Of a DNA stretch of 64,000 nt, positions 7,942 to 17,433 are shown in pieces. How positions within the stretch are numbered: the first letter of the stretch is position 1; the number at the start of each line of letters is the position of its first letter. Source of the DNA: Actinomycetota bacterium (GTDB lineage Bacteria; Actinomycetota; Actinomycetes; Nanopelagicales; Nanopelagicaceae); NCBI GenBank assembly GCA_005800815.1, contig SYEK01000006.1, forward strand, positions 1 through 64,000. Reading direction: 5' to 3'. A program made the translations under genes and the position numbers. The notes below the pieces were generated by a model, which searched no databases, was not told the origin of the DNA, and was given only the letters and a program-made list of their open reading frames with translations.

Positions 7942-8798
7942 TCCCCTGATTTAGTGACCAACCAAACGCCTATTGCAGTGATTGCGACCCCAAATACTCC
8001 TTGGGGACTCAACTGCTCACCGAAGAGAAAATATGCCTCAATCGCAGTTGCCGGAGGAACTAGGTAGAGCAAGGATGAAACCGAAGCGGTGCTTGAGGTG
8101 TTTAGGAGCCATAAAAGTAAAAGTATCGCCCCGACTGATAATCCAACAATCAACCAGATAAATGAAGAGATGAACTTCGCGCTCCACTGAATCGATGTCC
8201 CACCAGTTGCGATCGCAGCCACAGCCAAGACTGCCCCACTGGCCAAGTATTGGTAGGCAGTCCCGGCTAAGAGAGGAATGTCAGAACCGACTCTTTTCTG
8301 CAGCAATGTCGCACTGGTACTTCCAATAAGGGCAACACTGACGCCAATGAGTGCGGTAAGGGCGATCTCAAGTGAGAACGATGGAGCTAAAACTAAAATA
8401 ACCCCACCAAAACCAAGCCCTAATCCTAAAGCCTGACTCTTTTTCAGTTTTTCCCCAAGGAAGAGAAGAGCTAAGAGTGAAACAAGCACTGGTTGCAGGC
8501 TCGTGACAAGCGCGGCGATACCCGCCGATAATCCTTCGGAGATAGCAAAGAAGACTCCACCTAGATAGCAAGCATGAAGGAGGAAACCGATGAAAGCCGA
8601 GTTTTTAATTGCAGTACGGCCAATTGCAATAGGTGCATGCAGAGCTAGCGCGATAAAAAGTAGGATTATCGCTGCTATAAAGACTCGAATCGATAAGAAA
8701 ATGAATGGATCGGCATAAGGCAGGCCGTATTTAGCACCTACAAACCCAGTGCTCCAGAGAATAACAAAGACATATGGTGCTAAAGGCGCCACCTTCAT
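7938..8798 (-). CDS. EamA/DMT-family membrane transporter
   Basis: A 286-residue integral membrane protein with about ten hydrophobic helices arranged as two EamA repeats. The repeat signature ALLFLGEKLKKSQALGLGLGF lies near 111-131 and the second, AYFLFGEQLSPQGVFGVAI, near the C-terminus. Members export metabolites such as amino acids; the substrate is not predictable. It follows ctaF by 7 bases on the same strand and may be co-transcribed with ctaC-ctaD-ctaF, though this is not a usual partner of the oxidase. Confidence 0.85.
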   Translation of the reverse strand: MKVAPLAPYVFVILWSTGFVGAKYGLPYADPFIFLSIRVFIAAIILLFIALALHAPIAIGRTAIKNSAFIGFLLHACYLGGVFFAISEGLSAGIAALVTSLQPVLVSLLALLFLGEKLKKSQALGLGLGFGGVILVLAPSFSLEIALTALIGVSVALIGSTSATLLQKRVGSDIPLLAGTAYQYLASGAVLAVAAIATGGTSIQWSAKFISSFIWLIVGLSVGAILLLLWLLNTSSTASVSSLLYLVPPATAIEAYFLFGEQLSPQGVFGVAITAIGVWLVTKSGD

Positions 8799-8805
8799 TA
8801 GTTAC

Positions 8806-9210
8806 TCAGTGCGAAGTGCTCGAGATTGGTTTTTCATACTCGGTAACCATTCCGATAATACTGATCATAATTGCACCTATTCCGATGATGGTAAGCCACC
8901 AGCCCACAATCAAACCAAGCCCCATAATGCAGGCACTGAGGGCAACGGGTAGAGGCCACCACGAATGGGGGCTATAAAATCCAAGCTCCCCTGCTCCATC
9001 AATAATCTCACCCGTGAGATTATCTTCAGGCAAGGTGATACCGATCCTCTTCTGTGTGAACCAGACATAAAAACCAACCATCCCTGCAAGGCATGCCGCC
9101 AACAGCATTCCACCGATTCCAACTGGCTCCCCGCCCACTTGCCAATAGATGATGGTCATGAGAACGTAAAATCCGCCCAGCCCCCCAAACAACTGCCAAT
9201 TAACCTTCAT
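8806..9210 (-). CDS. ctaF: Cytochrome c oxidase subunit IV, actinobacterial type
   Basis: A 134-residue membrane subunit with about four helices, matching the actinobacterial CtaF family: an N-terminal MKVNWQLFGGLGGFYVL, a central GFYVWFTQKRIG, then the loop EIIDGAGELGFYSPHSWWP before the last two helices. ATG 9210 is chosen over the upstream in-frame ATG 9270 because it gives the family N-terminus and lies just after the ctaD stop. It is part of the aa3 oxidase and stabilises the complex. Confidence 0.93.
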   Translation of the reverse strand: MKVNWQLFGGLGGFYVLMTIIYWQVGGEPVGIGGMLLAACLAGMVGFYVWFTQKRIGITLPEDNLTGEIIDGAGELGFYSPHSWWPLPVALSACIMGLGLIVGWWLTIIGIGAIMISIIGMVTEYEKPISSTSH

Positions 9211-9214
9211 GTCT

Positions 9215-10867
9215 CTAGTGACTCTCTGTCTTGATATGGGGATGATGGTGATCAAAGGCTGGACGTTCACTTGAAATCCGAGGCATCGTCAGGAAGTTAT
9301 GACGTGGCGGTGGACAGGAGGTCGCCCATTCAAGGGATGATCCATAGCCCCAGGGATCATCGGATCCGACCAATGCAGATTTGCGAGTGATCCAAATATT
9401 GATCATGAAAGGAATCATGGAAAAAGCCAGCAAAAAGGAGCCGATGGTCGAGATAGTGTTCATGAAGGTGAAACCATCTGTCGCCAGATAATCGGCGTAT
9501 CGCCGTGGGAAGCCCTTAATCCCAAGCCAGTGCTGAATCAAGAAAGTTAGGTGAAAGCCTACAAACGTCGTCCAGAAGTGAATTTTGCCGAGACGCTCAT
9601 TGAGCATGTGCCCGGTCATCTTTGGCCACCAGAAGTAGAAGCCAGCGAACATCGCAAAGACGACTGTTCCAAAGAGAACATAGTGGAAATGTGCGACGAC
9701 AAAGTAGCTAGCAGAGACTGCAAAGTCCAAGGGAGGTGAGGCGAGAATGATTCCAGTCAAGCCACCAAATAAAAATGTGACTAAGAAGCCCATCGACCAG
9801 AGCATCGGCGTCTCAAATGTCACATGGCCCCGCCAGATCGTGCCTATCCAATTGAAGAACTTGACGCCTGTCGGAACACCGATCAAAAATGTCATGAAGG
9901 AGAAGAAGGGAAGCAAGACCTGACCCGAGGCAAACATGTGGTGTGCCCAGACAGAGACCGATAGCGCTGCAATCGCGATAGTCGCAGCAATCAATCCTTT
10001 GTAGCCAAAGATCGGTTTACGACTAAAAACCGGAAAGATCTCTGTGACGATGCCAAAGAAGGGAAGTGCCAAAATGTAGACCTCAGGGTGGCCAAAGAAC
10101 CAGAACAAGTGCTGGAACAACATTGCTCCACCATTTGCCGGATCAAAGAGATGTGTCCCGTATATACGATCGGATTCAAGGCCGAGCAGGGCGGCGGCCA
10201 AAGGAGGAAAGGCGAGCAGGACCAGAATCGATGTCAAAAGAACGTTCCAGGAGAAGATCGACATCCGAAACATCGTCATACCAGGAGCCCGCATCGTCAC
10301 AATCGTTGTAATGAAGTTGACCCCGCCAAGGATTGTTCCGACACCACTAATTGCCAGACCAACAAGCCAGAGATCTGCGCCGATGCCGGGTGAGTACGTT
10401 GCATTTGAGAGTGGGACATAGACGGTCCATCCAAAGGAGGCTGCTCCCCCGGGAGAGAGGAATCCGGCAAATGCCATCAAACCGCCGAAGAGGTAGAGCC
10501 AATATGAGAGCATGTTCAGGCGTGGGAAGGCCACATCGGCGGCGCCAATCTGCAGTGGCATGATCACATTTGCAAAGCCAACGAACAAAGGTGTGGCAAA
10601 CATCAAGAGCATAATCGTGCCATGCATGGTAAAGATCTGGTTGTACTGCTCGTAGCTTAAGAACTGCATCCCCGGTCGGGCGAGCTCGCTGCGAAGGGCC
10701 AAAGCTAAGATGCCACCGATTAAAAACCAGGCAAATGAGGTCATCAGATAGAGGTAGCCGATCGTCTTGTGATCAGTCGATCTCACCCACTTAAGGAAGT
10801 TTTTACCCTTGGGTGCTCGAACAGCGCTAGGTAGGCTGGTTAATGGACGCTGCGCATAGGTTGTCAT
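9215..10867 (-). CDS. ctaD: Cytochrome c oxidase subunit I (heme-copper catalytic subunit)
   Basis: The 550-residue catalytic subunit with twelve helices, which reduces O2 and pumps protons. Seen directly are heme a ligand His82 (MHGTIM), the CuB and cross-link motif [11 protein letters not shown] with His260 and Tyr264, CuB ligands His309-His310 (AHHMF), and the heme ligands in HFHYV (393 and 395). Glu262 of the motif corresponds to the D-channel glutamate of A-type oxidases. The start overlaps the ctaC stop by 4 nt. Confidence 0.97.
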   Translation of the reverse strand: MTTYAQRPLTSLPSAVRAPKGKNFLKWVRSTDHKTIGYLYLMTSFAWFLIGGILALALRSELARPGMQFLSYEQYNQIFTMHGTIMLLMFATPLFVGFANVIMPLQIGAADVAFPRLNMLSYWLYLFGGLMAFAGFLSPGGAASFGWTVYVPLSNATYSPGIGADLWLVGLAISGVGTILGGVNFITTIVTMRAPGMTMFRMSIFSWNVLLTSILVLLAFPPLAAALLGLESDRIYGTHLFDPANGGAMLFQHLFWFFGHPEVYILALPFFGIVTEIFPVFSRKPIFGYKGLIAATIAIAALSVSVWAHHMFASGQVLLPFFSFMTFLIGVPTGVKFFNWIGTIWRGHVTFETPMLWSMGFLVTFLFGGLTGIILASPPLDFAVSASYFVVAHFHYVLFGTVVFAMFAGFYFWWPKMTGHMLNERLGKIHFWTTFVGFHLTFLIQHWLGIKGFPRRYADYLATDGFTFMNTISTIGSFLLAFSMIPFMINIWITRKSALVGSDDPWGYGSSLEWATSCPPPRHNFLTMPRISSERPAFDHHHPHIKTESH

Positions 10868-11604
10868 GCCGCGCTGCCTCCAAGGGATTGAATGTAATCC
10901 TCATATTCAGAGGCAGTTACGACTTTTACCGTAAATCGCATCTGCGAATGGGAGCGGCCACAGTGCATGTTGCACCGGCCTGGATACTCACCTAGTTTAT
11001 TGGCCGTAAATTCTAGGTTATTGGTGACTCCTGGAATGTTCTGCATTTGAATCATAAAAGCTGGAATCCAGAAACCATGAATGACATCGTTGGCACGTAA
11101 TGTGTATCGCACGCGCTGGCCCAGAGGCAAGACCAAAACAGGTGGTTTGGATGGTGTGCCTGTCACCACTGCCTCTTTGCCTGCATCTGTGTAAGCAAAC
11201 TGCCATGACCACTGGAATCCAGTCACAGCGATCTCATGGATAGGGGTAGTGCTCTTGGCTGTGATCACGTTTTGCTTTTGAACCGTGAAGTAAAAGAGAG
11301 CGGCAACGATGATCAGGGGGATAACCGTGTAGGTGATCTCAACTGGGATGTTGTACTGAGTCTGCTTTGGAAACTCTGGCGCCCCAACCTTTGGGCGGTG
11401 AAATACTGCCGGCCATAAGATCAATACGAGGGTGATAACCCCAACAACTCCCGCGGCGATCCATGCGCCCTGCCACAAAGGCAGGGATTGATCGGTCACA
11501 CTTGTCACGCCCTGCGGAAAGCCGAGCTCTGAGACCTTGGAGCAGCCGGTCAGCAGAGCAAGGCAGACAAACATGCCGATTTTTCTCGCCCCGCTCATCC
11601 TCAT
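10864..11604 (-). CDS. ctaC: Cytochrome c oxidase subunit II (lipoprotein, CuA domain)
   Basis: A 246-residue subunit with a lipoprotein signal (LLTGC, Cys21), two helices (about 44-64 and 90-108) and a C-terminal cupredoxin domain holding CuA. The ligands are His176 (DVIHGFW), Cys211, Cys215, His219 and Met222. The loop reads CNMHC where the usual pattern is C-x-E-x-C, so the conserved glutamate is a methionine. First gene of ctaC-ctaD-ctaF. ATG 11604 is supported by its promoter; ATG 11598 is also possible. Confidence 0.95.
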   Translation of the reverse strand: MRMSGARKIGMFVCLALLTGCSKVSELGFPQGVTSVTDQSLPLWQGAWIAAGVVGVITLVLILWPAVFHRPKVGAPEFPKQTQYNIPVEITYTVIPLIIVAALFYFTVQKQNVITAKSTTPIHEIAVTGFQWSWQFAYTDAGKEAVVTGTPSKPPVLVLPLGQRVRYTLRANDVIHGFWIPAFMIQMQNIPGVTNNLEFTANKLGEYPGRCNMHCGRSHSQMRFTVKVVTASEYEDYIQSLGGSAA

Positions 11605-11610
11605 GGCCTA

Positions 11611-11616
11611 AGGGTA
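11611..11616 (-). promoter_or_regulatory. Leaderless -10 of ctaC
   Basis: TACCCT on the minus strand ends 6 bases before ATG 11604. Confidence 0.55.
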
Positions 11617-11678
11617 TATGCCCTCCCGGGATATCTTCGTCTTGAAAACCTACGCCCGCCTGTGGTTGAGAGCACACT

Positions 11679-12656
11679 CTATTTTTTAAGATGGGGGGCT
11701 ATCTCGGCCGCAGCATCGGCTCCGTAAGCTTGGGCAAATCGATCAATGAACTCCTGGGACGTGAATCGATACTCCTGAGTGCCCACTGTTTCGATCACAT
11801 ACGTTGCGATGAGTGCCCCGATCTGGGCGCAGCGCTCGTGGGACAGACCCCATGCAAGTCCTGCGACAAATCCCGATCTAAATGAGTCGCCTACTCCTGT
11901 CGGGTCGGTTTTTGCATTTTCCTTGGGACATCCGACGTGGACAGATTCGCCAGTGGCAGTTTCGACCTTGGCACCATTAGCCCCTAACGTTATAACGCGG
12001 ACCTTTACTCGGCTCAAAATCTCAGCATCGCTCCAGCCAGTCTTTTGCATCGCTAAGGCGAGCTCATACTCATTCATAAAAAGGTAAGCAGCGCCATCGA
12101 TGAGAAGTTTGATCTCATCGCCACTCATGCGCGCCATCTGCTGAGAGGGATCTGCAGCAACTGCGATGCCTAACTGACGACAGACCTCGGTGTGGCGCAG
12201 CATCGCCTGCGGATCATCGGGAGAGATCACGAGCAGATCAAAGCGACCTGCCTTCTCCATGATGGGCCCCAGCTCTATATTGCGGGCCTCACTCATTGCT
12301 CCAGGGAAAAACGATGCGATTTGATTTAAATCGTCATCGGTTGTCACCATGAAGTGTGCGGTGTAGAGAGAGTCTGAAACTAGAGTATGTGAAGTATCAA
12401 CGCCATGGCGCGATAACCAGGCCTCATAATCCGGCCAGTCTTTTCCAACGGCTGCGATCAAGACTGGGTTCAAACCGAGTACACCCATGCCGAATGAGAT
12501 GTTGGCCGCGCATCCCCCGCGGCGTACATCCAGAGTATCGACAAGAAATGAGAGAGAGATTTTCTCCATGGAGCCGGCAACGAAGGAGTCGGTAAACTTG
12601 CCCGAAAAGCTCATCAAATGATCGAGGCCGACTGAACCTGCAACAGCGATCTTCAT
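11679..12656 (-). CDS. PfkB-family carbohydrate (ribokinase-like) kinase
   Basis: A 325-residue cytoplasmic kinase. The N-terminal PfkB motif RRGGCAANIS (45-54) and the C-terminal anion-hole motif DPTGVGDSFRSGF (251-263) with catalytic Asp257 are intact. A PfkB kinase next to ctaC is a common actinobacterial arrangement; the sequence is adenosine kinase- or sugar kinase-like, and the substrate is undetermined. It is transcribed toward ctaC, with 74 bases between them. Confidence 0.9.
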   Translation of the reverse strand: MKIAVAGSVGLDHLMSFSGKFTDSFVAGSMEKISLSFLVDTLDVRRGGCAANISFGMGVLGLNPVLIAAVGKDWPDYEAWLSRHGVDTSHTLVSDSLYTAHFMVTTDDDLNQIASFFPGAMSEARNIELGPIMEKAGRFDLLVISPDDPQAMLRHTEVCRQLGIAVAADPSQQMARMSGDEIKLLIDGAAYLFMNEYELALAMQKTGWSDAEILSRVKVRVITLGANGAKVETATGESVHVGCPKENAKTDPTGVGDSFRSGFVAGLAWGLSHERCAQIGALIATYVIETVGTQEYRFTSQEFIDRFAQAYGADAAAEIAPHLKK

Positions 12657-12662
12657 CCCACA

Positions 12663-12668
12663 ATCCTA
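12663..12668 (-). promoter_or_regulatory. Leaderless -10 of the PfkB kinase gene
   Basis: TAGGAT on the minus strand ends 6 bases before ATG 12656. Confidence 0.55.
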
Positions 12669-12687
12669 GAGCGGATTGGGCTGCCGA

Positions 12688-13044
12688 TTAGTTAAATGAA
12701 TCCCCACAAGCACACGAGCCGCCAGCATTGGGGTTATCTATCGTAAAGCCCTGCTTCTCGATCGTATCTACGAAATCTATCGATGCGCCCATCAGATAGG
12801 GATCACTCATCTTGTCGATAATTACCTTAACCCCACCAAACTCGTGGATGACATCTCCATCTTGGTTTCGATCATCGAAATAAAGCTGATAGCGCAGCCC
12901 AGAACAACCTCCTGGTTGAACGGCTACACGCAACATCAGGTCATCACGACCCTCCTGGGCCAACAAAGCAGCCACCTTTACCGCAGCCACATCGGTAAGT
13001 CGGATGGCCGTGGTGAGTGAATCAGTAGGTGTATCTATAGACAT
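12688..13044 (-). CDS. erpA: Iron-sulfur cluster insertion protein, ErpA/HesB (A-type carrier)
   Basis: A 118-residue A-type carrier that accepts Fe-S clusters and delivers them to target enzymes. The three conserved cysteines are seen in GGCSGLRYQL and the C-terminal CACGDSF. ATG 13044 is chosen over GTG 13071 because GAGGAGA lies at the right distance upstream, one of the clearest Shine-Dalgarno sites in the window. Likely clients nearby are the Rieske protein, LipA and aconitase; that link is inferred. Confidence 0.93.
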   Translation of the reverse strand: MSIDTPTDSLTTAIRLTDVAAVKVAALLAQEGRDDLMLRVAVQPGGCSGLRYQLYFDDRNQDGDVIHEFGGVKVIIDKMSDPYLMGASIDFVDTIEKQGFTIDNPNAGGSCACGDSFN

Positions 13045-13122
13045 AAGTGATCTCCTCGGATGTAGTGACATATTCTACCTGCTCCCCCTGATCAGTGCGA
13101 GTGCAACGTGGCGCAAGACTTA

Positions 13123-13128
13123 TATAGT
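13123..13128 (+). promoter_or_regulatory. Leaderless -10 of the DUF3043 gene
   Basis: TATAGT ends 7 bases before ATG 13136. Confidence 0.6.
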
Positions 13129-13135
13129 GGGTCAC

Positions 13136-13666
13136 ATGAAAAATGAACCGACCGGCAAAGGACGCCCAACCCCTAAACGCAAGATCTCAGAGGCGAAGCG
13201 CATTACCTCCTCCCTCGCCCCTGTGGTGACCAAGGAGCAAAAACGTGAGGCTAAATTGGCCTCCCGCCAAGACCGTATGGCAAGTCGAGCAGCCTATCTG
13301 CGCGGAGAGGAGAGTGCTCTTCCTCTACGAGATAGAGGACCGGCGCGGCGCTTCGTTCGTAACTATGTGGATGCCCGTCGATCTATCGGCGAATATTTTC
13401 TCCCCATCATCTTCGTTGTCCTTATCCTCACTCTCATTCCCACTCCATCGGTCCAGTTAGGAGCGATCGCCATTATGTATGGGGTGTTGATCATGGCAGT
13501 CATTGATGGAATCTTCTTAGGACGAAAAATCCGCACACTCATGGCCCAGAAATTCCCAAACGTGCCTACAAAGGGGCTTGGAATGTATGCCTGGTTGCGC
13601 TCTACGCAGATGCGCAGACTACGCGCACCACACCCTCAAACTAAAGTGGGAGACAAGGTTAATTAA
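13136..13666 (+). CDS. DUF3043 membrane protein
   Basis: A 176-residue actinobacterial protein of unknown function. The basic N-terminus contains GRPTPKRKISEA, then the family stretch LPLRDRGPARRFVRNYVDARR (62-82), followed by two helices (about 88-103 and 107-128) and a basic tail. The layout suggests a cytoplasmic, nucleic-acid- or lipid-facing basic domain anchored in the membrane, but no function is established. ATG 13136 is chosen because of its -10. It ends in a 4-nt convergent overlap (TTAA). Confidence 0.9.
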   Translation: MKNEPTGKGRPTPKRKISEAKRITSSLAPVVTKEQKREAKLASRQDRMASRAAYLRGEESALPLRDRGPARRFVRNYVDARRSIGEYFLPIIFVVLILTLIPTPSVQLGAIAIMYGVLIMAVIDGIFLGRKIRTLMAQKFPNVPTKGLGMYAWLRSTQMRRLRAPHPQTKVGDKVN

Positions 13667-14664
13667 GGGCGCGGATTTGGGCTAGCGTTTTTGCTTGGAT
13701 CAGTTTCAGGAAGTTTCCCAAGAACCTTATCTATCGCCTTCATCGTATCTACATCCAGTTTCACACCTGAGGCTTTTGCATTTTCCTTGACTTGAGACGG
13801 CTTTGTCGCTCCCATAATCGCCGATGAGACATTTGGATTTTGCAATACCCAAGCAATGGCCAGTTGAGACATCGTCAAACCCGCCTCTTTGGCCACAGGC
13901 GCTAAGTTTTGAACTGCACTCAATACTTCCTCACGCAGCCAGCCCTTAATCATGTTAGCCCCACTCTTCTTATCGGTAGCACGCGAGCCTGCAGGAACTT
14001 TTTTCCCTGGTAGATACTTACCCGTCAAGACTCCCTGCGCGATAGGTGACCAGACAATCTGACCAATACCCTCTTTAACAGATAGTGGTAGGACTTCGGC
14101 CTCAATCACACGCCAAAGTGCTGAGTATTGCGGCTGACTTGAGACAAATCGGTTGTAACCACGTGCATCTTGTATGGCAAGGGCCGATGAAATTTGCGAA
14201 GCATTCCACTCAGAAAAGCCGATGTAATGGACCTTTCCGGCGCGAATCAGATCATCAAAAGCGCTGAGTGATTCCTCGAGCGGTGTTTCAAAGTCAAAAC
14301 GATGCATCTGGTAAAGATCGAGGTAATCGGTCTTTAGGCGCTTGAGCGATGCGTTGCATGATTCGATGATGTGTTTGCGCGATAGGCCACGGTCATTTTT
14401 ACCAACACCGGTGGGCCAGTAAACCTTCGTAAAGAGCTCATAAGACTCACGACGCACGCCTTTGAGTGCTTTGCCCAAAACGACTTCGGCACGAGTGCCG
14501 GCATACACATCGGCGGTGTCATAGGTAGTAATGCCCACATCAAGGGCTTTTTTGACACATTTGATGGCAGCTTCGGCCTCAACTTGTGAGCCATGTGTAA
14601 TCCAATTGCCGTAAGAGATCTCAGAGACATACATTCCTGTGCTACCGAGGCGACGAAATTCCAC
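13663..14664 (-). CDS. Aldo/keto reductase, Kv-beta-like family
   Basis: A 333-residue NADPH-dependent oxidoreductase with the full tetrad: Asp49 and Tyr54 (YDTADVY), Lys80 (LFTKVYWP) and His121 (LYQMHRFD). The N-terminal MEFRRLGSTGMYVSEISYG and overall length place it with the Kv-channel beta-subunit/YghZ-like reductases, which reduce aldehydes such as methylglyoxal. The start is GTG 14664, supported by its -10. It ends tail-to-tail with the DUF3043 gene. Confidence 0.9.
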   Translation of the reverse strand: MEFRRLGSTGMYVSEISYGNWITHGSQVEAEAAIKCVKKALDVGITTYDTADVYAGTRAEVVLGKALKGVRRESYELFTKVYWPTGVGKNDRGLSRKHIIESCNASLKRLKTDYLDLYQMHRFDFETPLEESLSAFDDLIRAGKVHYIGFSEWNASQISSALAIQDARGYNRFVSSQPQYSALWRVIEAEVLPLSVKEGIGQIVWSPIAQGVLTGKYLPGKKVPAGSRATDKKSGANMIKGWLREEVLSAVQNLAPVAKEAGLTMSQLAIAWVLQNPNVSSAIMGATKPSQVKENAKASGVKLDVDTMKAIDKVLGKLPETDPSKNASPNPRP

Positions 14665-14670
14665 GCCACA

Positions 14671-14676
14671 ACCTTA
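14671..14676 (-). promoter_or_regulatory. Leaderless -10 of the aldo/keto reductase gene
   Basis: TAAGGT on the minus strand ends 6 bases before GTG 14664. Confidence 0.55.
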
Positions 14677-14735
14677 TGACTTGAGGGCTCGGTTGCCAAG
14701 TCCTGTGATTGCAGATTTATAGGTCATAAGTAAAT

Positions 14736-15824
14736 CTAGCGAACGTGCGATGTAACAAAGGGAGATTTAACTACCTCAACGAGAGATTCACGCCCGCGAA
14801 CATCAATGACCAATGTATCGCCCAGCTTGACACCAGGTGCAAGAAGTGCCAGACCAATACCGATTTTGAGAGTAGGTGAGAAAGTCCCGCTTGTAATCTC
14901 CCCCAAAAGCTCTCCGGCCAAATTCTTAACCTGCATGTGTGCTCGTGGAATCCCACGATCGCATGATTTCAGAGCCAGGCTGCGCACCATGGATTTATCT
15001 AATTTCTGAAGGCGTAAGACTTCACTTCCTTGAAAATCACCCTTTTCCCACGCAATCGCCCATGATGCACTTGCCTGGACGGGAGAGATTTCAAGTGAGA
15101 GTTCATTGCCATGAAGTGGGTATCCCATCTCAGTTCGCAATGTGTCCCGGGCTCCGAGTCCACAGACCAATCCACCAAGAGGTTTGATCACAGCCTCCAG
15201 GGCATCCCACACACGATACGCATCGTCCACTCCAGGTAAGAGTTCATATCCAACTTCGCCCGTATAGCCAGTTCGGCAGATGATGACATCTGCCCCAGCG
15301 ACCACCACTCGCGCAAAGGCCATGTAATCGATACTGGTATTGACTCCAAGGAGTTGCATCACCTGTGGCGCGAGAGGTCCTTGTACGGCTATGACCGCAT
15401 ACTCCTGATGAAGGTTGCGCACGGTGATGGATTTGGGGGCCTTATTTGCCAACTCTGCAACTACCCTCTCAGTATTTGCCGCATTGGGAACCAAGAAAAA
15501 ATCATCCTTTGAATTTCGATATGCAATCAAATCATCGATTACACCACCCTCTGGAGTGCACAAAAGGGTGTACTGGGCTGAAGCATCTGCAATCCGATTG
15601 AGATCATTCGTGAACATTCCATTGAGGAAATCCAGTGTGCCAACGCCTGTGACCGAAGCCTTTCCCAGGTGTGACACATCAAAGATGCCCACCCGCTCTC
15701 GAACGGAGGTGTGCTCAGCCAGAACTCCGCCCCCTGGATACTCGATCGGCATCATCCACCCACCAAAATCAGCCATCTTCGCCTTACGGACTACATGTCG
15801 CTCATTGAGTGGAGATAACTTCAT
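14736..15824 (-). CDS. gcvT: Glycine cleavage system aminomethyltransferase (T protein)
   Basis: A 362-residue enzyme that releases ammonia from aminomethyl-lipoyl-H protein and forms methylene-tetrahydrofolate. Family features are the N-terminal HVVRKAKMADFGGW, the catalytic aspartate in GVIDDLIAY (about 98), and RTGYTGEVGYE (184-194) in the folate domain. The other gcv genes are absent from the window. No glycine riboswitch precedes it: the start lies only 38 bases from the divergent pepA start, and a leaderless promoter fits. Confidence 0.96.
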   Translation of the reverse strand: MKLSPLNERHVVRKAKMADFGGWMMPIEYPGGGVLAEHTSVRERVGIFDVSHLGKASVTGVGTLDFLNGMFTNDLNRIADASAQYTLLCTPEGGVIDDLIAYRNSKDDFFLVPNAANTERVVAELANKAPKSITVRNLHQEYAVIAVQGPLAPQVMQLLGVNTSIDYMAFARVVVAGADVIICRTGYTGEVGYELLPGVDDAYRVWDALEAVIKPLGGLVCGLGARDTLRTEMGYPLHGNELSLEISPVQASASWAIAWEKGDFQGSEVLRLQKLDKSMVRSLALKSCDRGIPRAHMQVKNLAGELLGEITSGTFSPTLKIGIGLALLAPGVKLGDTLVIDVRGRESLVEVVKSPFVTSHVR

Positions 15825-15830
15825 AGTACA

Positions 15831-15836
15831 AACTTA
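15831..15836 (-). promoter_or_regulatory. Leaderless -10 of gcvT
   Basis: TAAGTT on the minus strand ends 6 bases before ATG 15824. Confidence 0.55.
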
Positions 15837-15849
15837 CCAAGACATCTAT

Positions 15850-15855
15850 TACGAT
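15850..15855 (+). promoter_or_regulatory. Leaderless -10 of pepA
   Basis: TACGAT ends 7 bases before ATG 15863. The alternative start ATG 15854 lies inside it and has no promoter or ribosome site. Confidence 0.5.
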
Positions 15856-15862
15856 GAAGCCT

Positions 15863-17353
15863 ATGACTACATTGAAAATCTCCGATGGGCCTCTCAAAGA
15901 TGAGGTCCTTGTAGTTGGATTGGCAAGCACGAACTCCAAAGGCGGCATTTCAATCGAATCAGGTGAATTAGCGATCGACACTCAGGCGATTCTGGCATCT
16001 TTGATTGAAATGGGCGCAACGGGTGCCCCTGATGAAGTAGTCAAAGCCCCTGGCACTGCAGTTCGCATGATGGTCTTTACCGGTCTTGGGAAGAAATCTA
16101 ATCACTATCCGCATGAGGTTCTGCGCCGAGCAGCGGGTGCAGCATCACGTGCACTCACTGGTACGAGTAGTGCGACCTTTGCACTATCGAATAATCGCCC
16201 TGAAAGTATCGCAGCTGTCGCAGAGGGAGCAGCACTTGGTGCCTACGTCTTTAGTGAGTTCAAAGGATCATCCAAGCCCGATCTCAAGGCCGCTCTCAAA
16301 ACAATCACTATCTACAGCAAATCGGCGTCCAAGGCCGATGCTAAAGCAGCGCTGGCTCGCGCAAAGATTATTGCCGACTACACATTCTTGGTCCGCGATT
16401 TAATCAACACGCCACCAAGTCATCTGACCCCTATCTCATTTTGTAAGAAACTATCCGATTCGATCAAATCCCTGGGTGGTGCTAAGGCTGGCCTGAAGGT
16501 AAGCATCTGGGATGAGAAGCAACTCAAATCTGGTGGCTTCGGTGGAATCATCGGGGTAGGTCAAGGCTCAGCGAATCCCCCTCGCCTGCTTCATATCTCA
16601 TACACACCCTCTGGCGGTGCAAAGAAGCGATATGCATTTGTAGGAAAAGGGATCACCTTTGATACAGGCGGTTTGGCTCTCAAACCAGCGCTAGGAATGG
16701 AGGCGATGAAATCAGATATGAGTGGGGCGGCCGCGGTCTGTGCTGCAACACTTGCGATTGCTGCGCTCAAACTCCCCATCGCAATCGAAACATGGGCGCC
16801 ACTGGCTGAGAATATGCCAAGTGATACTGCGACACGTCCCAGTGACATCATCACAATTTTAGGTGGCAAAACCATCGAGGTTTTAAATCCAGATGCAGAA
16901 GGGCGTTTAGTTCTAGCCGATGGACTTGTCAAAGCCCAAGCTAGTAAGAACAAACTCGATGGCATCATCGATGTGGCTACTTTGACTGGTGCCCAAGTGA
17001 TCGCTCTCGGTACTCGAACCAGTGCGGTTATGACAAATAATGAGGAGTTCTCAACACGCTTCCTTGCCGCGGCAGATCGCAGTGGCGAACAATTCTGGCC
17101 TATGCCTCTTCCAGTTGAGCTACGCGCATCCCTTGACTCCCCTGTTGCAGATATGGCAAATATCGGAGATAAAAGTGGTGGCATGTTGGTGGCAGGTTTA
17201 TTCCTCAAGGAGTTTGTTCATCCAGATCTGCCCTGGCTTCACTTAGATATTGCTGGCCCAGCCTTTAACACAGCCAGTGCTCATGGATACACCCCAGTTG
17301 GTGGTACTGGAATCGCACTTCGCGCACTCGTCACCCTAGTTGAGGGGGCTTAA
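15863..17353 (+). CDS. pepA: Leucyl aminopeptidase (M17 family)
   Basis: A 496-residue cytosolic metallopeptidase that removes N-terminal residues from peptides. The two-metal site is seen as VGKGITFDTGGLALKP (about 260), DMSGAAAV, and the M17 signature NPDAEGRLVLADG (about 342). Length and two-domain layout are normal. The start is placed at ATG 15863 rather than 15854 from promoter spacing. It lies upstream of lpdA on the same strand, the usual actinobacterial neighbour. Confidence 0.95.
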   Translation: MTTLKISDGPLKDEVLVVGLASTNSKGGISIESGELAIDTQAILASLIEMGATGAPDEVVKAPGTAVRMMVFTGLGKKSNHYPHEVLRRAAGAASRALTGTSSATFALSNNRPESIAAVAEGAALGAYVFSEFKGSSKPDLKAALKTITIYSKSASKADAKAALARAKIIADYTFLVRDLINTPPSHLTPISFCKKLSDSIKSLGGAKAGLKVSIWDEKQLKSGGFGGIIGVGQGSANPPRLLHISYTPSGGAKKRYAFVGKGITFDTGGLALKPALGMEAMKSDMSGAAAVCAATLAIAALKLPIAIETWAPLAENMPSDTATRPSDIITILGGKTIEVLNPDAEGRLVLADGLVKAQASKNKLDGIIDVATLTGAQVIALGTRTSAVMTNNEEFSTRFLAAADRSGEQFWPMPLPVELRASLDSPVADMANIGDKSGGMLVAGLFLKEFVHPDLPWLHLDIAGPAFNTASAHGYTPVGGTGIALRALVTLVEGA

Positions 17354-17433
17354 ATCCAGGCATTGTGCGCTTTCCTCCCTTGTACGGCAAGATAGACCTT
17401 GACGAGTTGCAGATTACGAATGGAGCTACACGC

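Noticed and set aside
14736-15862. Glycine riboswitch ahead of gcvT
   Set aside because: Only 38 bases separate the gcvT and pepA starts, too few for the aptamer, and a leaderless -10 sits there.
17365-17433. N-terminal extension of LpdA from GTG 17365
   Set aside because: The added 23 residues do not match the family, and GTG 17434 has a Shine-Dalgarno sequence.
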